NCBI GenBank assembly: GCA_013150955.1
Contig: JAADJD010000043.1
Coordinates: 62,001-126,000, forward strand
Direction of reading: 5' to 3'
From: Calditrichota bacterium
GTDB lineage: Bacteria; Calditrichota; Calditrichia; RBG-13-44-9; J042
DNA length: 64,000 nt
The position numbers and the translations under genes were made by a program. This document shows positions 38,719-49,061 of this stretch, piece after piece. Numbering within the stretch: the first letter of the stretch is position 1; each line of letters begins with the position of its first letter. The notes under the pieces are model-generated. The model ran no database searches. It saw only the letters and a program-made list of their open reading frames with translations, and had not been told where the DNA came from.

Positions 38719-39942
38719 ATGCTGCTGATAGAAATCCTGCGCACAGCCATTGATCAGCTTCTGGCCAATCGCATGCGTTCGGTGTTGACCACCCTGGGGA
38801 TTGTGATCGGGATAGGAACAGTCATTTTAATTGTTTCCGTTCTGGAGGGCTTTCGGGGATCGATTGAGCGTGATTTGAATGTGCTGGGAGCCAACACCTT
38901 TCAGGTGCAACAATATGGCCCGCAGGTGTTCAGTACCGGGGGACGCCGCTTAAAGCCCCGCAAGAAATTGACGCTGGATCTGGTAAAAGCGATTCGCGAG
39001 CGCTGCCCTTCGGTGAAGTTTGTGGGTGCCGAGGTTTACGAAGGGGGTGTGCGCATCGCGTATGAAGGGGAGGAGACCAATCCCAACGTTTTTGTGTTTG
39101 GTGCCACCCCGGAGTTTGCGGTGAACAACGGCCGTTTCATTGCCGATGGCCGATTTTTAACCGAGCGCGATGTGCGTATCCGTGCCCGTGTGGTGGTGCT
39201 GGGAATGGATGTGGTGGATCGGTTGTTTACTTACGAGGATCCCATCGGGAAGACAGTTCGCATTAAGGGGCAGAAATTTAAGGTGGTGGGCATTTTCGAA
39301 AAGCAGGGCAGTTCCACTTTCGGGCAAAGCCGGGACAACATCGCCGCCATTCCCATTACCACCTGGCAGCTGCTGTGGGGGAAACGTTCCATTGCCATCA
39401 CCGTCATGGCCAGGAGTCCGGAACTGTTTCAACAGGCTCAGGAGGAAGTCATCGGCGTGCTACGGAAGGAGCGAAAAGTGCCCCCTGGAGAGGAAAACGA
39501 TTTCGACATTTTTTCCAATGAGTCGCTGGTAGAGTCGTTTAACCAGACGGCGGGGAAGATCCAGCTGGGAGGCATTTTGCTGGGAATCATCTCCCTGCTG
39601 GTTGGTGGCATTGGCGTGATGAACATCATGCTGGTATCGGTGACGGAGCGAACGCGAGAAATTGGCATTCGTCGGGCAGTGGGAGCCCGGAGAGCCCACA
39701 TTTTCCGACAGTTTCTGACCGAGGCGATTGTGTTGTGCCTGATGGGAGGGATTCTGGGAATCATTGGAGGCATCGTGCTGGCGGGGATTATTGCCCTGTT
39801 GTTGCAGTGGCCCATGGCCATCCCGGCCTGGTCGGTGGTGGCGGCGGTGCTAACCACCACGGTGGTGGGACTGATTTCCGGTTTTTACCCGGCTTACAAA
39901 GCCGCCTATTTGAACGTGATTGATGCGCTCCGCTATGAATAA
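38719..39942 (+). CDS. MacB-like ABC permease 2
   Basis: This 407-residue paralogue has the same MacB layout as the preceding gene, and both end in the motif IDALRYE. The periplasmic domains differ clearly, so the two probably form a heterodimer served by a single ATPase. The conserved TERTREIGIRRAVGAR block is at about 310-326. The gap to permease 1 is 12 bp. The substrate is unknown; drugs, lipopeptides or peptides are the usual classes. It closes the operon; a repeat follows. Confidence 0.92.
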   Translation: MLLIEILRTAIDQLLANRMRSVLTTLGIVIGIGTVILIVSVLEGFRGSIERDLNVLGANTFQVQQYGPQVFSTGGRRLKPRKKLTLDLVKAIRERCPSVKFVGAEVYEGGVRIAYEGEETNPNVFVFGATPEFAVNNGRFIADGRFLTERDVRIRARVVVLGMDVVDRLFTYEDPIGKTVRIKGQKFKVVGIFEKQGSSTFGQSRDNIAAIPITTWQLLWGKRSIAITVMARSPELFQQAQEEVIGVLRKERKVPPGEENDFDIFSNESLVESFNQTAGKIQLGGILLGIISLLVGGIGVMNIMLVSVTERTREIGIRRAVGARRAHIFRQFLTEAIVLCLMGGILGIIGGIVLAGIIALLLQWPMAIPAWSVVAAVLTTTVVGLISGFYPAYKAAYLNVIDALRYE

Positions 39943-39985
39943 ATTCAATGGTGCGATCCCAAATAGGATGTGAATCATTCACGAT

Positions 39986-40160
39986 AAACCCAAATAATAC
40001 AATAAACCGCGAATCACGCGAATGAATTCGAATGATATCAACAAAATAGTGAATGTACCCAGGAAAACATTTTCATCCAGATAGAATCAAGTGCATTCTA
40101 TTTATTTTTATTGGTGTTCATTCGTGTCATTCGTGGTTTTCATGCATAATCTGGGATAAA
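39986..40160 (+). repeat. ~175-bp repeat, copy 7 (forward)
   Basis: A single element with left end AAACCCAAATAATAC, core CATTTTCATCCAGATAGAAT and right end TTCGTGTCATTCGTGG then CATAATCTGGG. It is one of the cleanest single copies. Nothing else is seen in the 39943-40258 gap. Confidence 0.92.
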
Positions 40161-40258
40161 CCGGGACAAATGATGGGCTAACCGACTGATGCCCAATGAA
40201 CAAAATTGAACTGTTCATCCGGAATGTTTGCAAACACGTCCGGAGGTTTTGATGGGGA

Positions 40259-40801
40259 ATGGCTATCGGAAAACCCAATGCAGGTAAGGGAGAGATGCGG
40301 GATTCCAGAATAGATCGTCGGTGGGCGGTGGAGTGGGATTCACCGGTGGGGCGATTGCGACTGGTGGCCAATGAACAAGCGCTGGTGGCCATTCAGTTCC
40401 TGACCAACGATCATCTGCAAACCGACCTTCCACCCCCCTTTTCAGGTGGAGAGGATCACCCGGTTTTGCAGACGGCGATTGCACAACTGCAGGAATACTT
40501 TGCTGGGCGCCGTCGCCAGTTTACTGTGCCCGTACATCTGGAGGGAACACCGTTTCAAAGGCGTGTCTGGCAGGCCCTGCAGGAGATCCCGTTTGGACGG
40601 GTCATCTCCTACCGGATGCTGGCGGGGCGGATTGGCCAGCCTGCTGCCGTGCGGGCGGTGGGACAGGCCAATCGGAAAAATCCCATCCCCATCATCGTTC
40701 CCTGCCACCGGGTTATCAACCACAACGGCAAACCGGGGGGCTATGCAGGCGGACTGGACATAAAGCGTAAATTGCTGGCCCTGGAGGGCATCCGCCTGTA
40801 G
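40259..40801 (+). CDS. ogt: Methylated-DNA--protein-cysteine methyltransferase
   Basis: This 180-residue suicide repair protein takes methyl groups from O6-methylguanine. The acceptor Cys149 is in IVPCHRVI; the upstream segments TPFQRRVWQALQEIPFGRVI and SYRMLAGRIGQPAAVRAVGQA form the DNA-binding helix-turn-helix. The C-terminal GGYAGGLDIKRKLLALEG is typical. The ATG at 40259 has GGAGG twelve bases upstream; an ATG at 40295 is an alternative start. The N-terminal domain is short, as in Ogt proteins without the Ada regulatory part. Confidence 0.92.
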   Translation: MAIGKPNAGKGEMRDSRIDRRWAVEWDSPVGRLRLVANEQALVAIQFLTNDHLQTDLPPPFSGGEDHPVLQTAIAQLQEYFAGRRRQFTVPVHLEGTPFQRRVWQALQEIPFGRVISYRMLAGRIGQPAAVRAVGQANRKNPIPIIVPCHRVINHNGKPGGYAGGLDIKRKLLALEGIRL

Positions 40802-40820
40802 GCAAATTTTTGGCTTCCGG

Positions 40821-40849
40821 TTGCACCACAGGATGGGGAAGCATAAATT
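40821..40849 (+). promoter_or_regulatory. Promoter of the M16 peptidase pair
   Basis: TTGCAC (40821-40826) and TAAATT (40844-40849) are 17 bp apart, about 80 bp ahead of the first peptidase gene. Confidence 0.45.
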
Positions 40850-40930
40850 GAAGGGTTAAGAATATCAGGCCATCAACGGGACGTGCCTGAATGAAGCGTT
40901 GAACCGAATCACTAACATAAGAGGAGCGCT

Positions 40931-42265
40931 ATGAAACGCCTGATTGCTGTATTCGCATTCGTTATGATTGCAGGAGGGGTCATGGCCGACCGTCCATCGT
41001 CTTCCTTTTTCCCCTACAAATACGAAACGTATGATCTGCCTAATGGTCTCCGGGCCATTTTGATTCCCATGGAGGGGAGTGGTCTGGTGGCGTACTATAC
41101 CATTGTGCGCACGGGCAGTCGGGATGAGGTGGAACCGGGGCGCAGCGGGTTTGCCCATTTTTTTGAGCACATGATGTTTCGCGGTACCAAGCGCTATCCC
41201 GCCGATGTGTACGATCGAATGGTGACCGAAATGGGCGCCGATGCCAATGCTTACACCACCGACGATTACACCTGCTATTACCTGGTGGTGTCTCGCGAGA
41301 ACCTGGAACGGGTGATGGATCTGGAAAGCGATCGCTTTCAAAATTTGTCCTACGATGAAATTTCGTTTAAAACCGAGGCCGGTGCGGTGTATGGCGAATA
41401 CCGCAAGAGCCGGGTCAATCCCTGGGCCGTGTTGTACGAGGCCATGCTGAATACCGCCTTCGATAAACACACCTACAAGCATACCACCATCGGCTTCGAG
41501 GAAGATATTAAGAATATGCCTACCGGCTATGAGTACAGCCTGAGCTTTTTTAAACGCTTTTACCGTCCGGATAACGTGGTATTATTGATTGTGGGCGATC
41601 TGGATGTGGAAGCCACCAAAAAACTCATCGACAGGTACTACGGCAACTGGGAAAAAGGATACGTTCCGCCTCGCATTCCCCGGGAGCCGAAGCAGAGAGG
41701 CGAGCGGGTAAAGGAAGTGTCCTATCGGGGGAAAACCCTGCCAATCGTTGCCGTTGCCTACAAGGGCGATGCATTTGACCCGGATAATCGGATGGTGGCT
41801 GCAGCGTATATCCTTGGGAATCTGGCCTTCGGACAGACCAGCGATATTTACAAGAAACTGGTCATTCGGGAGCAGAAAGTGCAATTCATTCAGGGCGATT
41901 TTGGTTTCCACCGGGATCCCAAATTGCTGACTATTTTTACCATGGTGAAGAAGGATGAGGATATTCCTTACGTTCGGCAGGAAATTGACCGAACCATCGA
42001 TCGATTTAAAACGGAGCTGGTGGATGTCGATCGACTGGAACGGGAGAAAAAACATACGCGCTATTCCTTTTTAATGGGATTGGATACACCGGACAATGTG
42101 GCCTCGAGGCTGGCGCGCTTTGTGGCGTTGACGGCCGACCTCGATGCCATTGAGCGGTTGCACGAAAACATTTCCCGGTTGACGCCCGAGGACATTCGGG
42201 CAGCCGCACAACGCTATTTTGTGAAAGCCCATCGTACGGTGATTATACTGAAGGGAGAAAAATGA
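40931..42265 (+). CDS. M16-family zinc metallopeptidase, catalytic subunit
   Basis: This 444-residue protein has a signal peptide (cleaved near VMA|D) and the inverted zinc motif HFFEH at 76-80 (HxxEH). The distal glutamate lies in TEAGAVYGEYRK near 149-156. Two M16 halves of about 200 residues follow one another. It should cleave peptides in the periplasm. RBS AGAGGAGCG precedes the ATG. The stop overlaps the start of the second M16 gene (ATGA), which encodes the non-catalytic partner, so they probably form a heterodimer like mitochondrial processing peptidase. Confidence 0.92.
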   Translation: MKRLIAVFAFVMIAGGVMADRPSSSFFPYKYETYDLPNGLRAILIPMEGSGLVAYYTIVRTGSRDEVEPGRSGFAHFFEHMMFRGTKRYPADVYDRMVTEMGADANAYTTDDYTCYYLVVSRENLERVMDLESDRFQNLSYDEISFKTEAGAVYGEYRKSRVNPWAVLYEAMLNTAFDKHTYKHTTIGFEEDIKNMPTGYEYSLSFFKRFYRPDNVVLLIVGDLDVEATKKLIDRYYGNWEKGYVPPRIPREPKQRGERVKEVSYRGKTLPIVAVAYKGDAFDPDNRMVAAAYILGNLAFGQTSDIYKKLVIREQKVQFIQGDFGFHRDPKLLTIFTMVKKDEDIPYVRQEIDRTIDRFKTELVDVDRLEREKKHTRYSFLMGLDTPDNVASRLARFVALTADLDAIERLHENISRLTPEDIRAAAQRYFVKAHRTVIILKGEK

Positions 42266-43776
42266 TGAGCCGAATCTTTCAAATATTTATCTTTTTTGCA
42301 ATAGTGGGATTGATGTTGGGAGCCGGGTGCACCTCAAAAAAAGGATCCGAAAACATGGTCTTATTGCCGGTGAAAGATGATCCCACCATTTCGTTCCGCA
42401 TCCTGTTCAAGGTAGGGTCTCAGAACGATCCGGAGGGAAAAGAAGGACTGGCCGCATTAACGGCAGCGTTGATCACCAATGGCGCCACCCAAAAGCATTC
42501 CTACGAGGAGATCCTGGATTTGCTGTACCCCATGGCGGCGTACATTGGTTACCAGGTGGATAAGGAAATGACCGTCATATACGGGCGGGTGCATCGAGAC
42601 AATCTGGAGGACTATTACGCCCTGTTGAAAGAAGTGATCTTTGAACCCGCCTTTGATGAGAAGGATTTTGAACGCGTAAAGAGCAATTTGTTAAACTATG
42701 TGCAGCGAACGCTTCGTTATGCGGATGATGAAGAGTTGGGCAAAGAGGTGTTGTACGAATATATTTTTCAAGGCACGCCTTATGAACATCTGGAAGAAGG
42801 TCATGTGAAGAGTTTGCAATCCATTACGCTGGCGGACGTGAAGCAATTCTACCAGACGTATTATACGCGGGACAACGTGCTGATTGGAATTGGTGGCGGG
42901 TATGAAGAAGCTTTTCCTGCCCGGGTGAAAGCGGATTTTGACCGTCTGCCCGCCGGAAAACCCGCTCCGGTGCCACCCCCTGATCCCCCACCGTTCGATG
43001 GCCTTCACGTTCGCATTGTGGAGAAGCCGGCCAGTGCCACCGCCATCAGTTTTGGGTACCCGATTTCCATCACCCGGGGCAGTCGGGAATTTTACGCCCT
43101 GGCGCTGGCGACCTCCTGGCTGGGAGAACATCGCAATTCCAGTTCCCATTTGTATCAGGTTATCCGGGAAAAGCGCGGTTTAAATTACGGGGATTACGCC
43201 TACATTGAACATTTCCCCAACGGAGGGCGTCGGCAGTTTCCGCCCACCAATGTGGCCCGCCGGCAACAAATTTTTCAGATCTGGATCCGGCCGGTGCCCA
43301 ATGACGCCCGCCTGTTTGCTTTTCGGGCCGCTTTAAGGGAATTGCAGAAGCTTGTGGATAACGGACTGAGCGAAGAAGAATTTCAATTGACCCGCAAATT
43401 TCTCAAGAATTACATCCTTCATTTTGCGCCCACAACCATGATGAAACTTGGATATGCCATGGACGATGTGTTTTACGGCATAAAAGGACACCATCTGGAA
43501 ATTTTTCGCAAGATGATGGACGAACTTACACGGGATGAGGTCAATGCCGCCATCAGGAAGTATTTTCAATACAAAAATATCAAGGCCGTATTTGTCACCA
43601 ACAATGCAGAAGCGTTGAAACAGGCCCTGGTGAACAATTCGCCCAGTCCCATTCAATATCCGACCCCCAAGCCGCCTGAAATCCTGGAAGAGGACAAAGA
43701 AATTGCCACCTATCCGCTAAGCGTGCGTCCAGAGAACGTGGAAATCGTTCCTATTGATCAGGTATTTGAGAATTGA
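42262..43776 (+). CDS. M16-family non-catalytic subunit, lipoprotein
   Basis: This 504-residue protein has a lipoprotein signal ending LMLGAGC, so it is anchored to a membrane. The first half shows the M16 fold (ISFRILFKVGSQND, then GLAALTAALITNG), but the HxxEH zinc motif is absent at the expected place. The second half has IREKRGLNYGDYAYIE, equivalent to the Arg/Tyr motif that holds substrate in partner subunits. It therefore probably complements the upstream active subunit. RBS AAGGGAG is present; a terminator follows. Confidence 0.88.
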   Translation: MMSRIFQIFIFFAIVGLMLGAGCTSKKGSENMVLLPVKDDPTISFRILFKVGSQNDPEGKEGLAALTAALITNGATQKHSYEEILDLLYPMAAYIGYQVDKEMTVIYGRVHRDNLEDYYALLKEVIFEPAFDEKDFERVKSNLLNYVQRTLRYADDEELGKEVLYEYIFQGTPYEHLEEGHVKSLQSITLADVKQFYQTYYTRDNVLIGIGGGYEEAFPARVKADFDRLPAGKPAPVPPPDPPPFDGLHVRIVEKPASATAISFGYPISITRGSREFYALALATSWLGEHRNSSSHLYQVIREKRGLNYGDYAYIEHFPNGGRRQFPPTNVARRQQIFQIWIRPVPNDARLFAFRAALRELQKLVDNGLSEEEFQLTRKFLKNYILHFAPTTMMKLGYAMDDVFYGIKGHHLEIFRKMMDELTRDEVNAAIRKYFQYKNIKAVFVTNNAEALKQALVNNSPSPIQYPTPKPPEILEEDKEIATYPLSVRPENVEIVPIDQVFEN

Positions 43777-43807
43777 TGTGGATTGCTGAATAAAACGCAT
43801 GGACACC

Positions 43808-43844
43808 GCGGACTGAGAGGTGTTCCCCTCAGTCCGCTTTTTTT
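43808..43844 (+). terminator. Rho-independent terminator after the M16 pair
   Basis: GCGGACTGAG and CTCAGTCCGC form a perfect 10-bp stem with a 10-base loop, followed by seven T. Confidence 0.93.
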
Positions 43845-43965
43845 GGAAGGGTTCGGGTGGAAGGATCCTTTCCGGAATCACCCGTTTTCCAGAAGCAGGG
43901 GAACTTTCCCTTTTTGCTGCCATGTATTAAATTAGTGGCACCCAAAATGTAAGGAGGGCCCGAAG

Positions 43966-44625
43966 ATGAAAATCATATTCTGGGATGTGGATACACAATA
44001 CGATTTCATGATGTCCGATGGAAAACTCTACGTTCCCGGTGCAGAGGAAATCATCCCCAACCTGGAAAAGTTGACCCGTTATGCCCGCGATAAAGGGATT
44101 CCCATTCTGGGATCGGTGGATTACCACAATCCCGATGATCCAGAAATTTCCGATCAACCGGATTTTAAGGAGACGTTTCCACCCCATTGTTTAAAAGGCG
44201 AACCGGGACAGGAGAAAATTGACGCCACCCGACCACAAAACCCCCTCTGGATCGATTCCGATCCCCTCGATCCTGACCGGTTGAAGCAGATGATAGAAGC
44301 GCATCAGGGAGAAATTATTTTTCGGAAACAGCGGTTCGATGTATTCACCAATCCCAACGTCGAACCGGTATTGAACATCGTGCGTCCAGATGTCATTGTG
44401 GTGTACGGCGTGGCCCTGGATGTGTGCGATATGTATGCGATGGAAGGTTTCCTGCGGATCGGGAAGTACCGGTTGTATCTGGTGGAAGATGCCACACGCC
44501 CGATTTATCCGGAACGCGGTCAGGAGTTGATTAAGAACTGGAAGGAAAGAGGGGTGCACATTGTTCAGACCCGCGATGTGGTTGAGAAAGAGATTCTTTT
44601 TCAGTCTCCGGAAACCGTTGCCTGA
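43966..44625 (+). CDS. Isochorismatase-like cysteine hydrolase (nicotinamidase-related)
   Basis: This 219-residue protein starts with MKIIFWDVDTQYDFM, whose Asp9 matches the catalytic aspartate. Lys is in FRKQRFDVF, and the nucleophile is in the segment VVYGVALDVCDMYAMEG. The metal-site pattern and the long insertion CLKGEPGQEKIDATRPQNPL suggest a nicotinamidase-type enzyme that releases ammonia from a small amide. The substrate is not certain. RBS AAGGAGG precedes the ATG. It is a single gene with a terminator. Confidence 0.82.
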   Translation: MKIIFWDVDTQYDFMMSDGKLYVPGAEEIIPNLEKLTRYARDKGIPILGSVDYHNPDDPEISDQPDFKETFPPHCLKGEPGQEKIDATRPQNPLWIDSDPLDPDRLKQMIEAHQGEIIFRKQRFDVFTNPNVEPVLNIVRPDVIVVYGVALDVCDMYAMEGFLRIGKYRLYLVEDATRPIYPERGQELIKNWKERGVHIVQTRDVVEKEILFQSPETVA

Positions 44626-44647
44626 TTTGTACATATAAGCCCTCCGA

Positions 44648-44694
44648 TGCCCGTTCTGTGCGGTAGAATGAACCTGGCAGAACGGGCATTTTTT
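44648..44694 (+). terminator. Rho-independent terminator after the cysteine hydrolase gene
   Basis: TGCCCGTTCTG and CAGAACGGGCA form an 11-bp stem with a 19-base loop, followed by TTTTTT. Confidence 0.9.
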
Positions 44695-44696
44695 AT

Positions 44697-44902
44697 TCCC
44701 AGATTATGCATTCGCCTACGAATGACACGAATGAACCCAGATTATTCATTAGACCACGAATTGCACGAATTATCACAAATAAAACCAATAAAATACATTG
44801 GATTGTGTCGGGATGAAAATGTGTTCCCGGGTTTGTTCACGATTTTCTTGATATTTTTAGATTTATTCGCGTGATTCGCGGTTTCGTGCATCATTTGGGT
44901 TT
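44697..44902 (-). repeat. ~175-bp repeat, copy 8 (reverse, with extra end)
   Basis: A reverse element with GTTCACGATTTTCTTGAT core and TGGGTTT outer end, plus an additional CTACGAATGACACGAATGAA end at 44716-44735. It lies in the gap between convergent genes. Confidence 0.88.
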
Positions 44903-44952
44903 ATTGATGCAGGCGTTAACAAAAGACGGATGGGACAGGCTTCACATTGGTT

Positions 44953-45675
44953 TTAAGCGGAGCCAGAGATGGCCAACCGGGCTTCCTGAATGGCTTTTTC
45001 CAGCCCCACAAGGAACGCCCGATGGATCAGGCTTTTCCCCATGGTGATGTCTTCCAGGTGGGGAATTTGTACCAGATCCGCCAGGTGGGAATACCCGATA
45101 TTCCCGAAGCAATTGATGCCCAGCCCCAGCTTGGCCGCACCCATGGCGGCCGTTTTCAAATTATCCAGTGCCACCAGCTGATCGTTGGTGTCTGTAGCAC
45201 GGGTGTATTCGCTGCAATCCAGTTCGACATAATCAATCTCCAGCTTGCTCAGGGACTTTAACACGTTAATGTCGGGTGCAATCAGCACAGCCACAGAAAT
45301 GTTGTTGGCCTGGAAATCGGGCAGGACTTCGGCTAACGTTTCGTTTAAAATCGCGGTCGAAAGGGGCAGCAGTTGATCGGGATTGCTGCTGGAAATTTCC
45401 ACAAAGGTGACCATGTCGGGAGCAATGGACAGAGCCAGTTTAAAGAGGTCGGTGTGAAAGGGAATGTGCAGGTTCAGGTACGATCGGCGAAGCTCCTTAA
45501 GCAATCGGATGTCTTTTTCCTGAATCCCCCGGCTGGAATGGGACAGGGTAACGGTTAATCCGTCGGCGCCGTACGTTTCGCATAAAATGCCATAGCGTAT
45601 GGGATCCACGGCATCGGTACCAAAAATTTCCTGAATTCTGGCAATATCATCCAGAGCAATCGTTAAGCGCTTCAT
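44953..45675 (-). CDS. Divergent PdxJ-fold protein (pyridoxine 5'-phosphate synthase homologue with altered active site)
   Basis: This 240-residue TIM-barrel protein aligns with PdxJ along its length: DPIRYGILCETYGADGLTV, EKDIRLLKELRRSYLNLHI, DYVELDCSEYTRA and HLEDITMGKSLIHRAFLVGL. Yet the PdxJ active-site motifs are changed: NxDH is ALDD (7-10), HLREDRRHI is TLSHSSRGI (43-51), GHG is FGN (190-192), and NIGH is TMGK (211-214). Glu151 remains. It probably no longer makes pyridoxine phosphate. It is the last gene of an operon with two paralogous lipoproteins, 18 bp after the second. The real function is unknown. Confidence 0.72.
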   Translation of the reverse strand: MKRLTIALDDIARIQEIFGTDAVDPIRYGILCETYGADGLTVTLSHSSRGIQEKDIRLLKELRRSYLNLHIPFHTDLFKLALSIAPDMVTFVEISSSNPDQLLPLSTAILNETLAEVLPDFQANNISVAVLIAPDINVLKSLSKLEIDYVELDCSEYTRATDTNDQLVALDNLKTAAMGAAKLGLGINCFGNIGYSHLADLVQIPHLEDITMGKSLIHRAFLVGLEKAIQEARLAISGSA

Positions 45676-45693
45676 TCCCGGCAGTCTCCTCTT

Positions 45694-46221
45694 TTAAATT
45701 TGTAAATCTTCCCACAGGGTAATATACCACTTCTTCCCCCGCTTTATGAATTTGAAAATGACTTCGCCGTTAAGGGTGGGGATGGATTTCCCCCCATCAA
45801 AGGTCAGGGTGAAGGTTTTCTTCATCTCCGCTTCGGTCTGGGTGGAGTCGTAATACAGATAAATGGTGGAATTCCAGATCAGATCGATGGTGTTAAAGAA
45901 ACGAAACATGCGGGCGGTGGTACGCAATTCGGTGTCCCGCCCCCATTCGATGGGTACGGGCGGCGTCACGTTGTAGTCCCAGCTGCGAAAAATGAAGGTG
46001 CTGTCGAAAAGCTCGCTGTAAATCAACGAATCCTTGTAAGTGTACGCGTAGCGGAAGTTGGTAAGTACGGCTTCCGGGCTTTCCTGATTGGTCAGCAATC
46101 GGGAATAGGATAGGCCTTCTTCCACGGCTGCCGGCGCAAAGGGGTTCACACAGTTTACAATGATCAGATAAGCGGTAAGTAGCAAGAATGCCAGCAATTG
46201 TGTCAATTTCCCGCCACCCAT
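45694..46221 (-). CDS. Lipoprotein of unknown function, CxNPF type, paralogue 2
   Basis: This 175-residue protein has a hydrophobic leader ending IIVNC, followed by VNPFAP. The lipobox has Asn rather than Gly or Ala before Cys. The mature part, with NFRYAYTYKDSLIYSELFDS, FIFRSWDY and KKWYITLWEDLQI, resembles the product of the preceding gene and could have an NTF2-like fold. It starts two bases after the upstream stop. The protein is probably attached to the outer membrane. No function can be assigned. Confidence 0.68.
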   Translation of the reverse strand: MGGGKLTQLLAFLLLTAYLIIVNCVNPFAPAAVEEGLSYSRLLTNQESPEAVLTNFRYAYTYKDSLIYSELFDSTFIFRSWDYNVTPPVPIEWGRDTELRTTARMFRFFNTIDLIWNSTIYLYYDSTQTEAEMKKTFTLTFDGGKSIPTLNGEVIFKFIKRGKKWYITLWEDLQI

Positions 46222-46223
46222 GG

Positions 46224-46826
46224 TTAGTTGTACCGGTAATTGGCTTTCAGCGTCGACCAGGTGTCCTGTTCATCACGGCCGGAATGAAAGTCTTCCCAGT
46301 GGAAGATGTACCATTGCGACAGGGACGAACGCAGAATTTTCATGACCGCCCGTCCCTGGTAACTTTCGACCTGCTTTCGAAACACCAGGTTAATTCGATA
46401 GGCGAACTGGGTGTACAGAGTGTCTGCGGATGTGGGTGCGGCGTTCCACTCGGTCTGGTCGTAAAAGGAAATTTCAATGCGTTCCAGATCGTTTTGATTG
46501 ATGAGGTTGGTGAAGTAATTGATCTCGTCCTGGCGAGACCAGTTGCTGAAGCGAAACGATTCGTTCTTTTCAGGGATGAACACAAAGTTTTTTCCCACTT
46601 CCTGGGAGTCGGCCAGGCATTCCTCATAATAGGTCACGTTTTTCTGAAGGAATGCATACTGCAATTTGGCCAGCAGTGAATCCGGATTGTTCTGAAGGTT
46701 TTTGGATAATTGTTTACCGCCGGTCAGGATGGGTGGCTCCGGCGTCCGAACGGAAAAAGGATTGGTACATTTCCAGAAAAAAAAAGTAAAATAAATGAGC
46801 AAATATGTAAGCAGTTTTTTTCTCAT
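46224..46826 (-). CDS. Lipoprotein of unknown function, CxNPF type, paralogue 1
   Basis: This 200-residue protein begins with a hydrophobic leader and FFFWKC, then TNPFSV. It shares the order of motifs with the next gene: LAKLQYAFLQKNVTYYEECLADS, FRFSNWSRQ and QWYIFHWEDF correspond to similar stretches there. Two tandem paralogues plus the PdxJ-like gene form one minus-strand operon. Its start faces the divergent ligA gene across 76 bp. A weak promoter, TTTCCA-17 bp-TAAATT, precedes it on the minus strand. Function unknown. Confidence 0.68.
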   Translation of the reverse strand: MRKKLLTYLLIYFTFFFWKCTNPFSVRTPEPPILTGGKQLSKNLQNNPDSLLAKLQYAFLQKNVTYYEECLADSQEVGKNFVFIPEKNESFRFSNWSRQDEINYFTNLINQNDLERIEISFYDQTEWNAAPTSADTLYTQFAYRINLVFRKQVESYQGRAVMKILRSSLSQWYIFHWEDFHSGRDEQDTWSTLKANYRYN

Positions 46827-46893
46827 CAGCTTTAATTTAATTTAGCAATCAGGGAATGGAAAGTAAAAAGTCCCCATAAATGAGGATAAATGA

Positions 46894-48924
<2,031 letters not shown>

Positions 48925-49061
48925 AAGCAATTATTCGGGCGGATGTGTGCTGGGTTACAGCGGGTCTGTTGAAAAATGTTAATTTGATGGGAACCACAGT
49001 CTGGTAGTCGAATACATATTAAAATGCTGGATGTGGAAAAAAGAATTTGGAGGAGACTGTT

